Of a stretch of DNA of 64,000 bases, positions 52,951 through 60,690 are shown piece after piece. The notes beneath the pieces were generated by a model. That model saw only the letters and a list, made by a program, of their open reading frames with translations. It ran no database searches and was not told the origin of the DNA. The stretch covers positions 1-64,000 of the forward strand of contig NZ_BSEN01000002.1 of the NCBI RefSeq assembly GCF_027921845.1, written 5' to 3'. Each line of letters begins with the position of its first letter. Within the stretch, counting starts at the first letter, position 1. The position numbers were made by a program, and so were the translations under genes. This stretch comes from Leifsonia poae (GTDB lineage Bacteria > Actinomycetota > Actinomycetes > Actinomycetales > Microbacteriaceae).

Positions 52951-52985
52951 GCGACCGCACGAATGCGACCTCACGAATGAGTGAG
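52931..52985 (+). repeat. 21-bp direct repeat across the kynU/PaaX junction
   Basis: The sequence gcgacctcacgaatgagtga occurs at 52931-52950 and again at 52965-52984, with one further matching g. The period is 34 bp. Copy one contains the kynU stop and an ATG in frame with a 13-codon ORF; copy two contains the likely start of the PaaX gene. Confidence 0.85.
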
Positions 52986-53789
52986 GGCCGCGAAGACCTC
53001 GAGGCGCGCACCGGCAGCTCGACCGCGCTGCTGCGCACCGTCGTCGGGAGCGTTCTGCGTCCGCTCGGCGGCTGGATGACCGCATCCGGTGCCGTCGCCC
53101 TGCTCGACGCCCTCGACGTGCCGGCCAGCACGGCGCGCTCAAGCCTCACCCGGCTGTGCGCCCGCGGGGTGCTCGTGCGCGAGCCGCGCGGAGCGGTCGC
53201 CGGGTACGCGCTCGACCCGGCCGCGGTCCCGATGCTCGAGCGCGGCGACCGCCGGATCTTCGACACCCGGCCCTCCGGCGACGACGGCTGGTGCCTCCTC
53301 TCGTTCTCGATCCCGGAGCACCGCCGCGACCAGCGCCATCAGCTGCGCCGCCGGCTCGCCGCCCTGGGCTGCGGCACCGTGGCCGACGGACTCTGGATCG
53401 CCCCGCAACACCTCGAGTCTGAGATCGACCGGATGCTCACCGAGCTCGCTCTGCAGCAGGAGTGCGTGCTCTTCGCCGACGCCCGCGCACGCGGTCCGCT
53501 CGGCAGCGGTCTGGCGCTCTGGTACGACCTCGACCGCATCCGGGCCGCCCACGAGACGTTCCTGGAACGCTTCGCCTCGGCCGCGCATCCGGTCGACGAT
53601 CCGGCCGCGTTCGCCCAGTGGATGCGCGTGCTCGACGAGTGGCGGGTGATCCCGTACCTCGACCCCGGGCTTCCGGCGGCCGCCCTCCCCGACGACTGGC
53701 CCGCCGCCGCCAGTGCCGCCCGCTTCGCCGAGCTGCGCGCCGCCCTGGAGCCGCGGGCGCTGGCCTACGCGAGGCGCGTCGCGCTCTGA
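52977..53789 (+). CDS. PaaX-family transcriptional regulator
   Basis: A 270-residue protein: winged helix (STALLRTVVGSVLRPLGGWM, ALDVPASTARSSLTRLCARG), the PaaX central domain (RIFDTRPSGDDGWCLLSFSI, EHRRDQRHQLRRRLAALGCG) and C-terminal domain. PaaX proteins repress aromatic degradation genes by sensing a CoA thioester. As the last gene of the kyn operon it is a candidate regulator of tryptophan catabolism. An in-frame GTG at 52947 overlaps the kynU stop and would add ten residues; ATG 52977 begins closer to the conserved part. Confidence 0.85.
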   Translation: MSEGREDLEARTGSSTALLRTVVGSVLRPLGGWMTASGAVALLDALDVPASTARSSLTRLCARGVLVREPRGAVAGYALDPAAVPMLERGDRRIFDTRPSGDDGWCLLSFSIPEHRRDQRHQLRRRLAALGCGTVADGLWIAPQHLESEIDRMLTELALQQECVLFADARARGPLGSGLALWYDLDRIRAAHETFLERFASAAHPVDDPAAFAQWMRVLDEWRVIPYLDPGLPAAALPDDWPAAASAARFAELRAALEPRALAYARRVAL

Positions 53790-53925
53790 CCCCGCACGGC
53801 GTCGCCGCGGCAGCCGCATCGGCCCACTCACCGGACAACGGTCTGGAGCGCACGTGACTCCGATCGCAAGGGCAATCCAGCCACCCACGATGTAGTGGCT
53901 CTGCGCTCACCAATACGCTGACGCC

Positions 53926-54402
53926 ATGAGCGCCCGGCCGACAATGAACGTCTACGTCGACGGCTTCAATCTGTACAACGGTCTCCTCAGGGGCAGCGAC
54001 CACCGTTGGCTGGATCTCGTCGCCCTGTTCGACAATCTGTTTCCGTCTTTCGACGTCTGTCGTGTTCGATACTTCACTGCGAATCTGAAGGGAAAGGCCA
54101 GCCCCCATGATCCCGGGGTGGTCACTCGCCAGCAAACATACCTGCGAGCACTTGCCACGCTCGATCGACTCGAGATTCATCGCGGCCACTTCGAGGTTCG
54201 AGCCACGCGTTACCGACGCCGACATCGAGGCGACGACGAACCGGAGATGGTTGACGTGTGGCGCCCGGAGGAGAAGGGCTCCGATGTCAATCTCGCCCAG
54301 AGCCACTTGCCGAATCCGGTATCGGCTGGCCGCATACCCTTGTTCCGACCGGCGGAGTGGCTCCCGGACCTCGATAGAGCGCTCGTCCGGAAACGAAAAT
54401 AG
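53926..54402 (+). CDS. NYN-domain (LabA-like) protein with an apparent internal deletion
   Basis: A 158-residue protein. NVYVDGFNLYNGL, RWLDLVALFDNLFP, VRYFTANLKGK, RQQTYLRAL, HRGHFEVRA and EEKGSDVNLA match NYN/PIN-like RNase proteins well. In homologues I recall, DVNLA is followed by about 65-70 residues containing the catalytic SNDSD motif and then by a tail like SQFPDT...RPAEW. Here DVNLA joins directly to QSHLPNPV and RPAEWL, so the catalytic middle is missing without a frame change. Base composition is less GC-rich than neighbours, suggesting transfer. TACGCT lies 6 nt before ATG 53926, so it is leaderless. Confidence 0.75.
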   Translation: MSARPTMNVYVDGFNLYNGLLRGSDHRWLDLVALFDNLFPSFDVCRVRYFTANLKGKASPHDPGVVTRQQTYLRALATLDRLEIHRGHFEVRATRYRRRHRGDDEPEMVDVWRPEEKGSDVNLAQSHLPNPVSAGRIPLFRPAEWLPDLDRALVRKRK

Positions 54403-54476
54403 GGCCTCCGGAGAGGCCCTAGACCTGGCGACGATGCACCAAGCGGTGTATGTCGATTTTCGCATTTCGCTTGGTG
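54401..54476. repeat. Two consecutive hairpins between the NYN gene and purS
   Basis: AGGGCCTC/GAGGCCCT (54401-54408 with 54413-54420, 4-nt loop) overlaps the NYN stop; the minus strand continues with ATTTT, so it could terminate minus transcripts. CACCAAGCG/CGCTTGGTG (54437-54445 with 54468-54476) follows with an AT-rich 22-nt loop. No gene is seen in 54403-54563. Confidence 0.65.
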
Positions 54477-54521
54477 ACTGTCAACGCACAGCACCCCGAC
54501 GGCGCGCCTCCAGCTCTCCGG

Positions 54522-54527
54522 TAGAAT
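54522..54527 (+). promoter_or_regulatory. -10 box of the purS operon
   Basis: CCGGTAGAAT contains TAGAAT at 54522-54527, giving a transcription start near 54534 and a 30-nt leader with GAAGGTGAG. The same CCGGTAGAAT word precedes purL at 55755-55764. Confidence 0.55.
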
Positions 54528-54563
54528 CAGTGCATCCCCGACCCCTGTGAAGGTGAGTGAACG

Positions 54564-54824
54564 TTGCCAACGATCGTTGTCGAAGTCATGCCGAAGGCCG
54601 AGCTGCTCGATCCCCAGGGGAAGGCCGTCGCCGGCGCCCTCGCCCGCACCGGTCACACCCAGTTCAGCGGAGTCCGTCTCGGCAAGCGCTTCGAGCTGAC
54701 CGTCGACGGGCCGATCGACGACGCCGTTCGCGCGACCGTCGAGCAGATCGCCGCCGACATCCTCTCGAACTCCGTGATCGAAGACGTCGTCGGCATCCAC
54801 TATCCCGCCGAGGTGCAGGCCTGA
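54564..54824 (+). CDS. purS: FGAM synthase subunit PurS
   Basis: This 86-residue protein (IVVEVMPKAELLDPQGKAV, VRLGKRFEL, LSNSVIEDV) is the small subunit that bridges PurQ and PurL in the three-part formylglycinamidine ribonucleotide synthase and channels ammonia. The start is TTG 54564 with AAGGTGAG 7 nt upstream; no ATG or GTG fits the conserved N-terminus. Its TGA stop shares one base with the ATG of purQ. Confidence 0.95.
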   Translation: MPTIVVEVMPKAELLDPQGKAVAGALARTGHTQFSGVRLGKRFELTVDGPIDDAVRATVEQIAADILSNSVIEDVVGIHYPAEVQA

Positions 54825-55522
54825 TGCGCGTCGGCGTCGTCACCTTCCCCGGCTCGCTCGACGACCGCGACGCCCTCCGCGCCATCCGCCTCGCGGGCGC
54901 AGAAGCCGTCGCCCTCTGGCACGGCGAGCACGACCTCCAGGGTGTCGACGCCCTCGTCCTCCCCGGGGGCTTCAGCTATGGCGACTACCTGCGCGCCGGG
55001 GCCATCGCCAGCCTCTCCCCGATCATGACCGAGGTCATCGACGCGGCCGGCAAGGGCATGCCCGTGCTCGGCATCTGCAACGGATTCCAGATGCTCGCCG
55101 AGGCCCACCTCGTCTCGGGCGGTCTGATCCGCAACGACCACGGCAACTTCATCCGCCGCGACCAGGCGCTGCGCGTCGAGAACACCGACACCCCCTGGAC
55201 CAGCGGCTTCGAGCAGGGCCAGGAGATCGTGATCCCGCTCAAGAACGGCGAGGGCGGCTTCATCGCCTCCGCCGACGAGCTCGCACGCCTCGAGGGCGAG
55301 GGCCTGGTGGCGTTCCGCTACGAGGGCGTCAACCCGAACGGCTCGCTCAACGACATCGCCGGTGTGCGCAACGATCGCGGCAACGTGGTGGGCCTCATGC
55401 CGCACCCCGAGCACGCGGTCGAACCGGGCTTCGGCCCCGACACCGCCGCCGCGATGCGCTCGGGCACCGACGGCCTCACGTTCTTCAGCTCGGTGCTGCA
55501 GGCGACGGTTCTCGCGGCGTAG
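54824..55522 (+). CDS. purQ: FGAM synthase glutaminase subunit PurQ
   Basis: This 232-residue class I amidotransferase supplies ammonia to PurL. It has VGVVTFPGSLDDRDA, the GGFSYGDYLRAGAIA oxyanion segment, the nucleophile Cys in VLGICNGFQML (near residue 85), and His/Glu in LMPHPEHAVE. Length is normal. It overlaps purS by one base, and a 285-nt gap with a 23-bp repeat separates it from purL. Confidence 0.97.
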   Translation: MRVGVVTFPGSLDDRDALRAIRLAGAEAVALWHGEHDLQGVDALVLPGGFSYGDYLRAGAIASLSPIMTEVIDAAGKGMPVLGICNGFQMLAEAHLVSGGLIRNDHGNFIRRDQALRVENTDTPWTSGFEQGQEIVIPLKNGEGGFIASADELARLEGEGLVAFRYEGVNPNGSLNDIAGVRNDRGNVVGLMPHPEHAVEPGFGPDTAAAMRSGTDGLTFFSSVLQATVLAA

Positions 55523-55637
55523 CAGTCGGTGGCCGCGTTCGTCCAGCGACCGTCGGTTCAGAACTCCGGAACACCCGGCCCCACGGGCGCCATCCTTCGG
55601 AACCATGCGCCCTCGCGCGGCGTGTCGAAAGCAGGTT

Positions 55638-55729
55638 CCGGATGAACGACCAGGGTCGACCCGGATGAACAAGCAGCGCCGCCCAGACGAGCAACCAGCG
55701 CCGTCCCAGACGAACAAGCAGTGCCTCCC
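55638..55729 (+). repeat. 23-bp tandem repeat between purQ and purL
   Basis: Four consecutive 23-nt units (55638, 55661, 55684 and 55707) share the pattern GAnGAACAAGCAGCGCCGCC with several differences each. They fill a third of the 285-nt purQ-purL gap and end just before the purL -10 box (55759-55764). No plausible gene is encoded. Confidence 0.75.
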
Positions 55730-55758
55730 ACCCGGAGAAGGTGCGCCAGCTTCGCCGG

Positions 55759-55764
55759 TAGAAT
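55759..55764 (+). promoter_or_regulatory. -10 box upstream of purL
   Basis: TAGAAT within CCGGTAGAAT repeats the word seen before purS. It would start a transcript near 55771, with GGAGAG before the GTG at 55808, so purL may have its own promoter in addition to read-through from purQ. Confidence 0.5.
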
Positions 55765-55807
55765 GAAGACCTCCCCCGGCATCCGAAAACCCTTGGAGAG
55801 TGCCAGC

Positions 55808-58135
55808 GTGACCGAAGCCCCCACCACCTCGCCCGCGCACGTCGTCGACACCGTCGCCAACGCAGCGGCCACGCCCGAGCGGGAGCAGCCGTACGCGGCG
55901 CTCGGTCTCAAAGACGACGAGTACGCGAGCATCCGCGAGATCCTGGGCCGCCGCCCGACCAGCGGCGAGCTGGCGATGTACTCGGTGATGTGGTCGGAGC
56001 ACTGCTCCTACAAGTCGTCGAAGATGTACCTGCGCCAGTTCGGCCAGAAGGTCACCCCAGCCATGAAGAAGAACCTCATGGTCGGCATGGGCGAGAACGC
56101 CGGCGTCGTGGACGTCGGCGAGGGCTGGGCGGTGACCTTCAAGGTCGAGTCGCACAACCACCCCTCCTACATCGAGCCGTTCCAGGGTGCTGCGACCGGC
56201 GTCGGCGGCATCGTGCGCGACATCATCTCGATGGGCGCCCGCCCCGTCGCCGTGATGGACCAGCTGCGCTTCGGCGCCATCGACAACCCCGACACCGCCC
56301 GCGTCGTGCACGGCGTCGTGTCCGGCATCTCGTTCTACGGCAACTGCCTCGGCCTGCCGAACATCGGCGGCGAGACCTACTTCGACCCGATCTACCAGGG
56401 CAACCCGCTGGTCAACGCCCTCTCGGTCGGCGTCCTCCGCCACGAAGACCTGCACCTCGCGAACGCCTCCGGCCTCGGCAACAAGGTCGTGCTGTTCGGT
56501 GCGCGCACCGGCGGCGACGGCATCGGCGGCGCGAGCATCCTGGCGTCCGACACGTTCTCGGCCGGCGGGCCCACGAAGCGTCCTGCCGTGCAGGTCGGCG
56601 ACCCGTTCGCCGAGAAGGTGCTCATCGAGTGCTGCCTCGAGCTGTTCCGCGACAAGCTGGTCGAGGGCATCCAGGACCTCGGCGCCGCCGGCATCTCCTG
56701 CGCGACATCCGAGCTCGCCTCCAACGGCGACGGCGGCATGTTCATCGAGCTCGAGAAGGTGCTGCTGCGCGATCCCACTCTCACGGCCGAGGAGATCCTC
56801 ATGTCGGAGAGCCAGGAGCGCATGATGGCGGTCGTGAAGCCCGAGCTTCTCGACGCCTTCCTCGCGGTGACCGCCAAGTGGGATGTCGAGACCAGCGTTC
56901 TCGGCGAGGTCACCGACACCGGACGCCTCGTCATCAACTGGCACGGTGAAGAGATCGTCAACGTCGAGCCGCGCACGGTCGCGGTCGACGGCCCCGTCTA
57001 CGAGCGCCCCGTGGCCTACCCGGCCTGGATCGACGCGCTGCAGGCCGACAGCGCCTCCCGCCTGGCTCGCCCCACCTCGGGCGACGAGCTGCGCGAGCAG
57101 TTCCTCGCACTGCTCGGCAGCGCCAACCTGGCCGACAAGGGCTGGATCACCGACCAGTACGACTACTTCGTCGGCGGCAACACGGCCCTCGCGTTCCCGG
57201 ATGACGCCGGCATGATCCGCGTCGACGAGGAGAGTGGCCTCGGCTTCGCCATCGCCACCGACGCCAACGGCCGCTACTGCCAGCTCGACCCCAAGCAGGG
57301 CGCCAAGCTCGCCCTGGCCGAGGCGTACCGCAACGTCGCCGCGTCTGGCGCCGTGCCGGCCGCGGTCACCGACTGCCTCAACTTCGGCAGCCCGGAGAAC
57401 CCCGAGGTCATGTGGCAGTTCTCGCAGGCGGTCGAGGGACTCTCGGATGCCTGCCTCGAGCTCGAGATCCCGGTCACGGGCGGCAACGTCTCGTTCTACA
57501 ACCAGACCGGTTCGACTCCGATCTTCCCGACCCCCGTCGTCGGTGTGCTGGGCGTCATCGACGATGTCGCGCGGCGCATCCCGAGCGGGTGGCAGGACGA
57601 GGGCGACAACATCTACCTGCTCGGCATCACACGCGAGGAGCTCGACGGCTCGGCCTGGGCCGGAACGGTCCACGGCCACCTCGGCGGGCGTCCCCCGGCG
57701 GTCGACCTCGACCGCGAGCGGGCACTCGGCGAGCTGCTGCGCGCCGCCTCGCTGGAGAGCCTCGTCGGCTCGGCCCACGACCTCTCCGACGGCGGCCTCG
57801 CGCAGGCCCTGGCCGAGAGCGTGATGCGCTTCGGCGTCGGCGCGCGCGTCTGGCTCACCGAGATCATGGACCGCGACGGAGTGGACGCGGCGACCGCCCT
57901 GTTCAGCGAGTCGACCGGGCGCGTGCTCGTGTCTGTGCCGCGCGAAGACGACGTCAAGTTCCGCGGGCTGTGCGAGGGACGCGACTTCCCCGTGCTGCGC
58001 ATCGGCGTCACCGACGCCGAGGTGGGCACCCAGCCGGTGCTCGAGGTGCAGGACTTCTTCACGGTCGGCCTCGAGGAGCTGCGCGGGACGCACCGTTCGA
58101 CGCTCCCCGAGCACTTCGGGCCGGTCGTCGCGTAG
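55808..58135 (+). CDS. purL: FGAM synthase large subunit PurL (small type)
   Basis: This 775-residue enzyme uses ATP and ammonia from PurQ to make FGAM. It shows [88 protein letters not shown] and [16 protein letters not shown], and has no glutaminase domain, as expected for the three-subunit form. The start is GTG 55808 with GGAGAG 8 nt upstream; longer in-frame starts exist but lack support. Confidence 0.97.
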   Translation: MTEAPTTSPAHVVDTVANAAATPEREQPYAALGLKDDEYASIREILGRRPTSGELAMYSVMWSEHCSYKSSKMYLRQFGQKVTPAMKKNLMVGMGENAGVVDVGEGWAVTFKVESHNHPSYIEPFQGAATGVGGIVRDIISMGARPVAVMDQLRFGAIDNPDTARVVHGVVSGISFYGNCLGLPNIGGETYFDPIYQGNPLVNALSVGVLRHEDLHLANASGLGNKVVLFGARTGGDGIGGASILASDTFSAGGPTKRPAVQVGDPFAEKVLIECCLELFRDKLVEGIQDLGAAGISCATSELASNGDGGMFIELEKVLLRDPTLTAEEILMSESQERMMAVVKPELLDAFLAVTAKWDVETSVLGEVTDTGRLVINWHGEEIVNVEPRTVAVDGPVYERPVAYPAWIDALQADSASRLARPTSGDELREQFLALLGSANLADKGWITDQYDYFVGGNTALAFPDDAGMIRVDEESGLGFAIATDANGRYCQLDPKQGAKLALAEAYRNVAASGAVPAAVTDCLNFGSPENPEVMWQFSQAVEGLSDACLELEIPVTGGNVSFYNQTGSTPIFPTPVVGVLGVIDDVARRIPSGWQDEGDNIYLLGITREELDGSAWAGTVHGHLGGRPPAVDLDRERALGELLRAASLESLVGSAHDLSDGGLAQALAESVMRFGVGARVWLTEIMDRDGVDAATALFSESTGRVLVSVPREDDVKFRGLCEGRDFPVLRIGVTDAEVGTQPVLEVQDFFTVGLEELRGTHRSTLPEHFGPVVA

Positions 58136-58150
58136 CGGCGGTTCCGCTCC

Positions 58151-59089
58151 CTATCGCTCGCGAGAGGCGGCATCCACCGCACTCGCCGGCACCGGCGCCG
58201 CCGCCGCGCGTCGCGTCAGCAGCCGCACCCGCTGCTGCGTGAGCAGGATGCCCAGCAGCACGACGACGGCGCCGACGGGCTCGTTCCAGCTGAGCGTCTC
58301 GTGCAGCACGAGGATGCCGAGCGCCACGCCGACCACGGGCGTCACGTACGTCACCCCTGAGGTCGCGGTCGGCCCCCAGGCGCGCAGCACGTTCATGTTC
58401 CAGATGTAGACCACGCCCGTGCCGAGAGCCCCCAGCGCCAGCAGGCTGAGCAGCACCGGCCAGCTGAACGTTATCGGGCCCACGGCGATGACGGGCGTGA
58501 GCACCAGCATGATGACGGCGGCGATGCCGATGTTCATCACGGCGGTCGACGTCGCCGAGATCTGACGGTGGCTGATGAACCGGCGGATGTACCCGAAGCT
58601 GAAGCCGTAGCAGGTGACCGCGCCGAGGCAGGCGAGCTGGCCCCACAGGCTGCCGGTGAGTGCCGCGACCTGCCAGGGACCGACGACCACCACGACACCG
58701 ACGACGCCGATGAGCACGCCGAGCACCTGGTCGCGGTTGAGCTTCTCGACCCGGAACGCGAGCGTGACCAGGATGGCTGTGGTGATCGGCGTGACCGCGT
58801 TGTAGATGCTCGCGAGGCTCGACGAGACGTACTGCTCCGCCCACGCGAAGAGCAGGTACGGGATGACGTAGTAGGTGACCGCGACCACCGTGAAGTGCAG
58901 CCAGACGATCGGCTCGCGCGGGAGCCTGCTGCGCGTGATCAGGGCGATGATGCCGAGGGTGATCGCACCGAACACCAGACGGGCCCACACCACCTGCCCG
59001 GGGCCGACCCCTTCGAGGCCCACCTTCATGAACAGGAAGCTGGCTCCCCAGATGAGACCCATGGCGATGAACTGCAGTGCGACCTTCAC
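58151..59089 (-). CDS. EamA/DMT-family transporter
   Basis: A 312-residue protein with ten membrane segments in two EamA repeats (MGLIWGASFLFMKVGLEGVG and CYGFSFGYIRRFI). The DMT family exports or imports small metabolites such as amino acids. The start is GTG 59089; TACCGT (59101-59096) lies 6 nt upstream, so it is leaderless. It is convergent with purL, with a 15-nt gap. Confidence 0.9.
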   Translation of the reverse strand: MKVALQFIAMGLIWGASFLFMKVGLEGVGPGQVVWARLVFGAITLGIIALITRSRLPREPIVWLHFTVVAVTYYVIPYLLFAWAEQYVSSSLASIYNAVTPITTAILVTLAFRVEKLNRDQVLGVLIGVVGVVVVVGPWQVAALTGSLWGQLACLGAVTCYGFSFGYIRRFISHRQISATSTAVMNIGIAAVIMLVLTPVIAVGPITFSWPVLLSLLALGALGTGVVYIWNMNVLRAWGPTATSGVTYVTPVVGVALGILVLHETLSWNEPVGAVVVLLGILLTQQRVRLLTRRAAAAPVPASAVDAASRER

Positions 59090-59190
59090 GTATCGACGGT
59101 AGTGCCAGCCGCGGACATCCGCACGCGGGTTTCGGACGCCGTGTTCCGCGCAGGCGGTATCGTGGCTGAAGACGGCGAGGGGTTTCGGGG

Positions 59191-60690
59191 ATGGTTCTGT
59201 TGTCGGTAGGGATCTGGGCGCTGGTCGTCATCTGCCTGGTGCTGGCACTCACCGGGCTCGTGCCGGTGATCGCGAACTTCATCGTGTTCGCCGTGATCCC
59301 GTTCCACGCCTTCATCAACCACTACGGCAAGGCCAAGCCCTACCTGCCCCGGGTGGCGATCGTCGTTCCCGCCTGGAACGAGGGCGCCGTGATCGGCGCG
59401 TCCATCGACCGCCTGATGAAGCTCGACTATCCGCTCGGGGCGCTCCGCATCTTCGTGGTCGACGACGCCAGCACCGATTCCACGCCCGACGTCGTCCGCG
59501 AGAAGGCGGAACGGTATCCGGGCAACGTCTTCCTGCTGCGCCGCGAGAAGGGCGGAGAGGGCAAGGCGCACACGCTCAACCACGGCATCCGCGAGATCCT
59601 CAAAGACGAGTGGATGGAGGCGCTCCTGATCATGGACGCCGACGTCATCTACCTGCCCACCTCCCTGCGCCGGATGACGCGCCACCTGGCGGACCCCGAG
59701 GTCGGCGCCGTCTCCGCGTACATCCGCGAGGGCAGCCAGGACCGCAACTACCTGACGAAGTTCATCGGCGTCGAGTACGTGCTGTCGCAGCCCGCGTCGC
59801 GTCGCGCCCAGAACGTGCTGGGCGCTCAGGCGTGCCTCGCCGGCGGAGCCCAGCTGCACACCCGCGAGAACCTCGTCGCGATCGGCGGTCAGATCGACAC
59901 GTCGTCGCTGGCGGAGGACACGATCACGACGTTCGAGACACAGCTGCGCGGCCGGCGTGTGGTGTTCGAGCCGCACGCCGAGGTGCTGGCAGAAGAGCCG
60001 CGAGCGATCGACGGACTCTGGAAGCAGCGGCTGCGCTGGGCACGCGGCAACGCCACCGTGACCTCGCGCTACCGCAACGTGTGGTTCCGGCCGTCGCGCA
60101 CGCACCACCTCGGCGGCGTCATGTTCGGGCTCGAGTGGTTCAGCCTCTGGCTGCTGCCGGTCATCATGGTCGTGTCATCCATCGGTCTGATCGGCCTGCT
60201 GTTCCTGCAGAGCGAGTTCGCGACGACCGTCTTCCGCATCCTGTGGATCTCGGCGGCGCTGGCGTACATCTTCGTGCTGATCCTCGGCTCGCTCACCGAC
60301 ACCCGCACCAGCAGACGGGCGATCGGTCATATCCTGCTGTTCCCGGGGATCATCAACATGCTCGTGATGCTCACAGCGCTGTTCCCGCCGCTCATGCTGG
60401 TGTGGCTGCCCGGGCTGTTCGGTGTGACCCTGAACGAGACGGCGCTCTTCGTGCTCACCCTGTGCATCTACATCTGGGTGCCGATCTCGATGGTGTTCGC
60501 GTGGCTCGCCCGCAAGGTCGAGGTGACGAGGGCGGGCCGCTGGCTGGCGCCCACCCTCGTCTACCTGGCCGGCTACGGGTCACTGCTGTGCGCGATCACG
60601 TTCGACTCCTACGTCAAGGAGCTCCGCGGTGCCGAGGCGCGGTGGGACAAGACCGAGAAGATCGGTCGCGTCGCCACCAACCAGACCTAG
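59191..60690 (+). CDS. Family 2 membrane glycosyltransferase (PgaC/BcsA-like)
   Basis: A 499-residue processive-type glycosyltransferase: two N-terminal membrane segments (to about residue 45), GT-A domain with DD91-92, DAD149-151, ED242-243 and QRLRW279-283, and four or more C-terminal membrane segments. The D, DxD, ED, QxxRW set defines poly-N-acetylglucosamine, cellulose and hyaluronan synthases. No deacetylase or export partner is adjacent. AGGGG precedes ATG 59191. Ends overlap the GH3 gene by 4 nt. Confidence 0.88.
   Translation: MVLLSVGIWALVVICLVLALTGLVPVIANFIVFAVIPFHAFINHYGKAKPYLPRVAIVVPAWNEGAVIGASIDRLMKLDYPLGALRIFVVDDASTDSTPDVVREKAERYPGNVFLLRREKGGEGKAHTLNHGIREILKDEWMEALLIMDADVIYLPTSLRRMTRHLADPEVGAVSAYIREGSQDRNYLTKFIGVEYVLSQPASRRAQNVLGAQACLAGGAQLHTRENLVAIGGQIDTSSLAEDTITTFETQLRGRRVVFEPHAEVLAEEPRAIDGLWKQRLRWARGNATVTSRYRNVWFRPSRTHHLGGVMFGLEWFSLWLLPVIMVVSSIGLIGLLFLQSEFATTVFRILWISAALAYIFVLILGSLTDTRTSRRAIGHILLFPGIINMLVMLTALFPPLMLVWLPGLFGVTLNETALFVLTLCIYIWVPISMVFAWLARKVEVTRAGRWLAPTLVYLAGYGSLLCAITFDSYVKELRGAEARWDKTEKIGRVATNQT

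Noticed and set aside
54403-54563. tRNA gene or riboswitch before purS
   Set aside because: The two hairpins do not form a cloverleaf, there is no CCA-type end or T-loop sequence, and no known purine riboswitch core was recognised.
54800-58114. Very long open frame antisense to purQ and purL (over 1,100 codons)
   Set aside because: High GC content leaves the opposite frames open by chance; the plus strand encodes complete PurQ and PurL proteins and the antisense translation is low-complexity.
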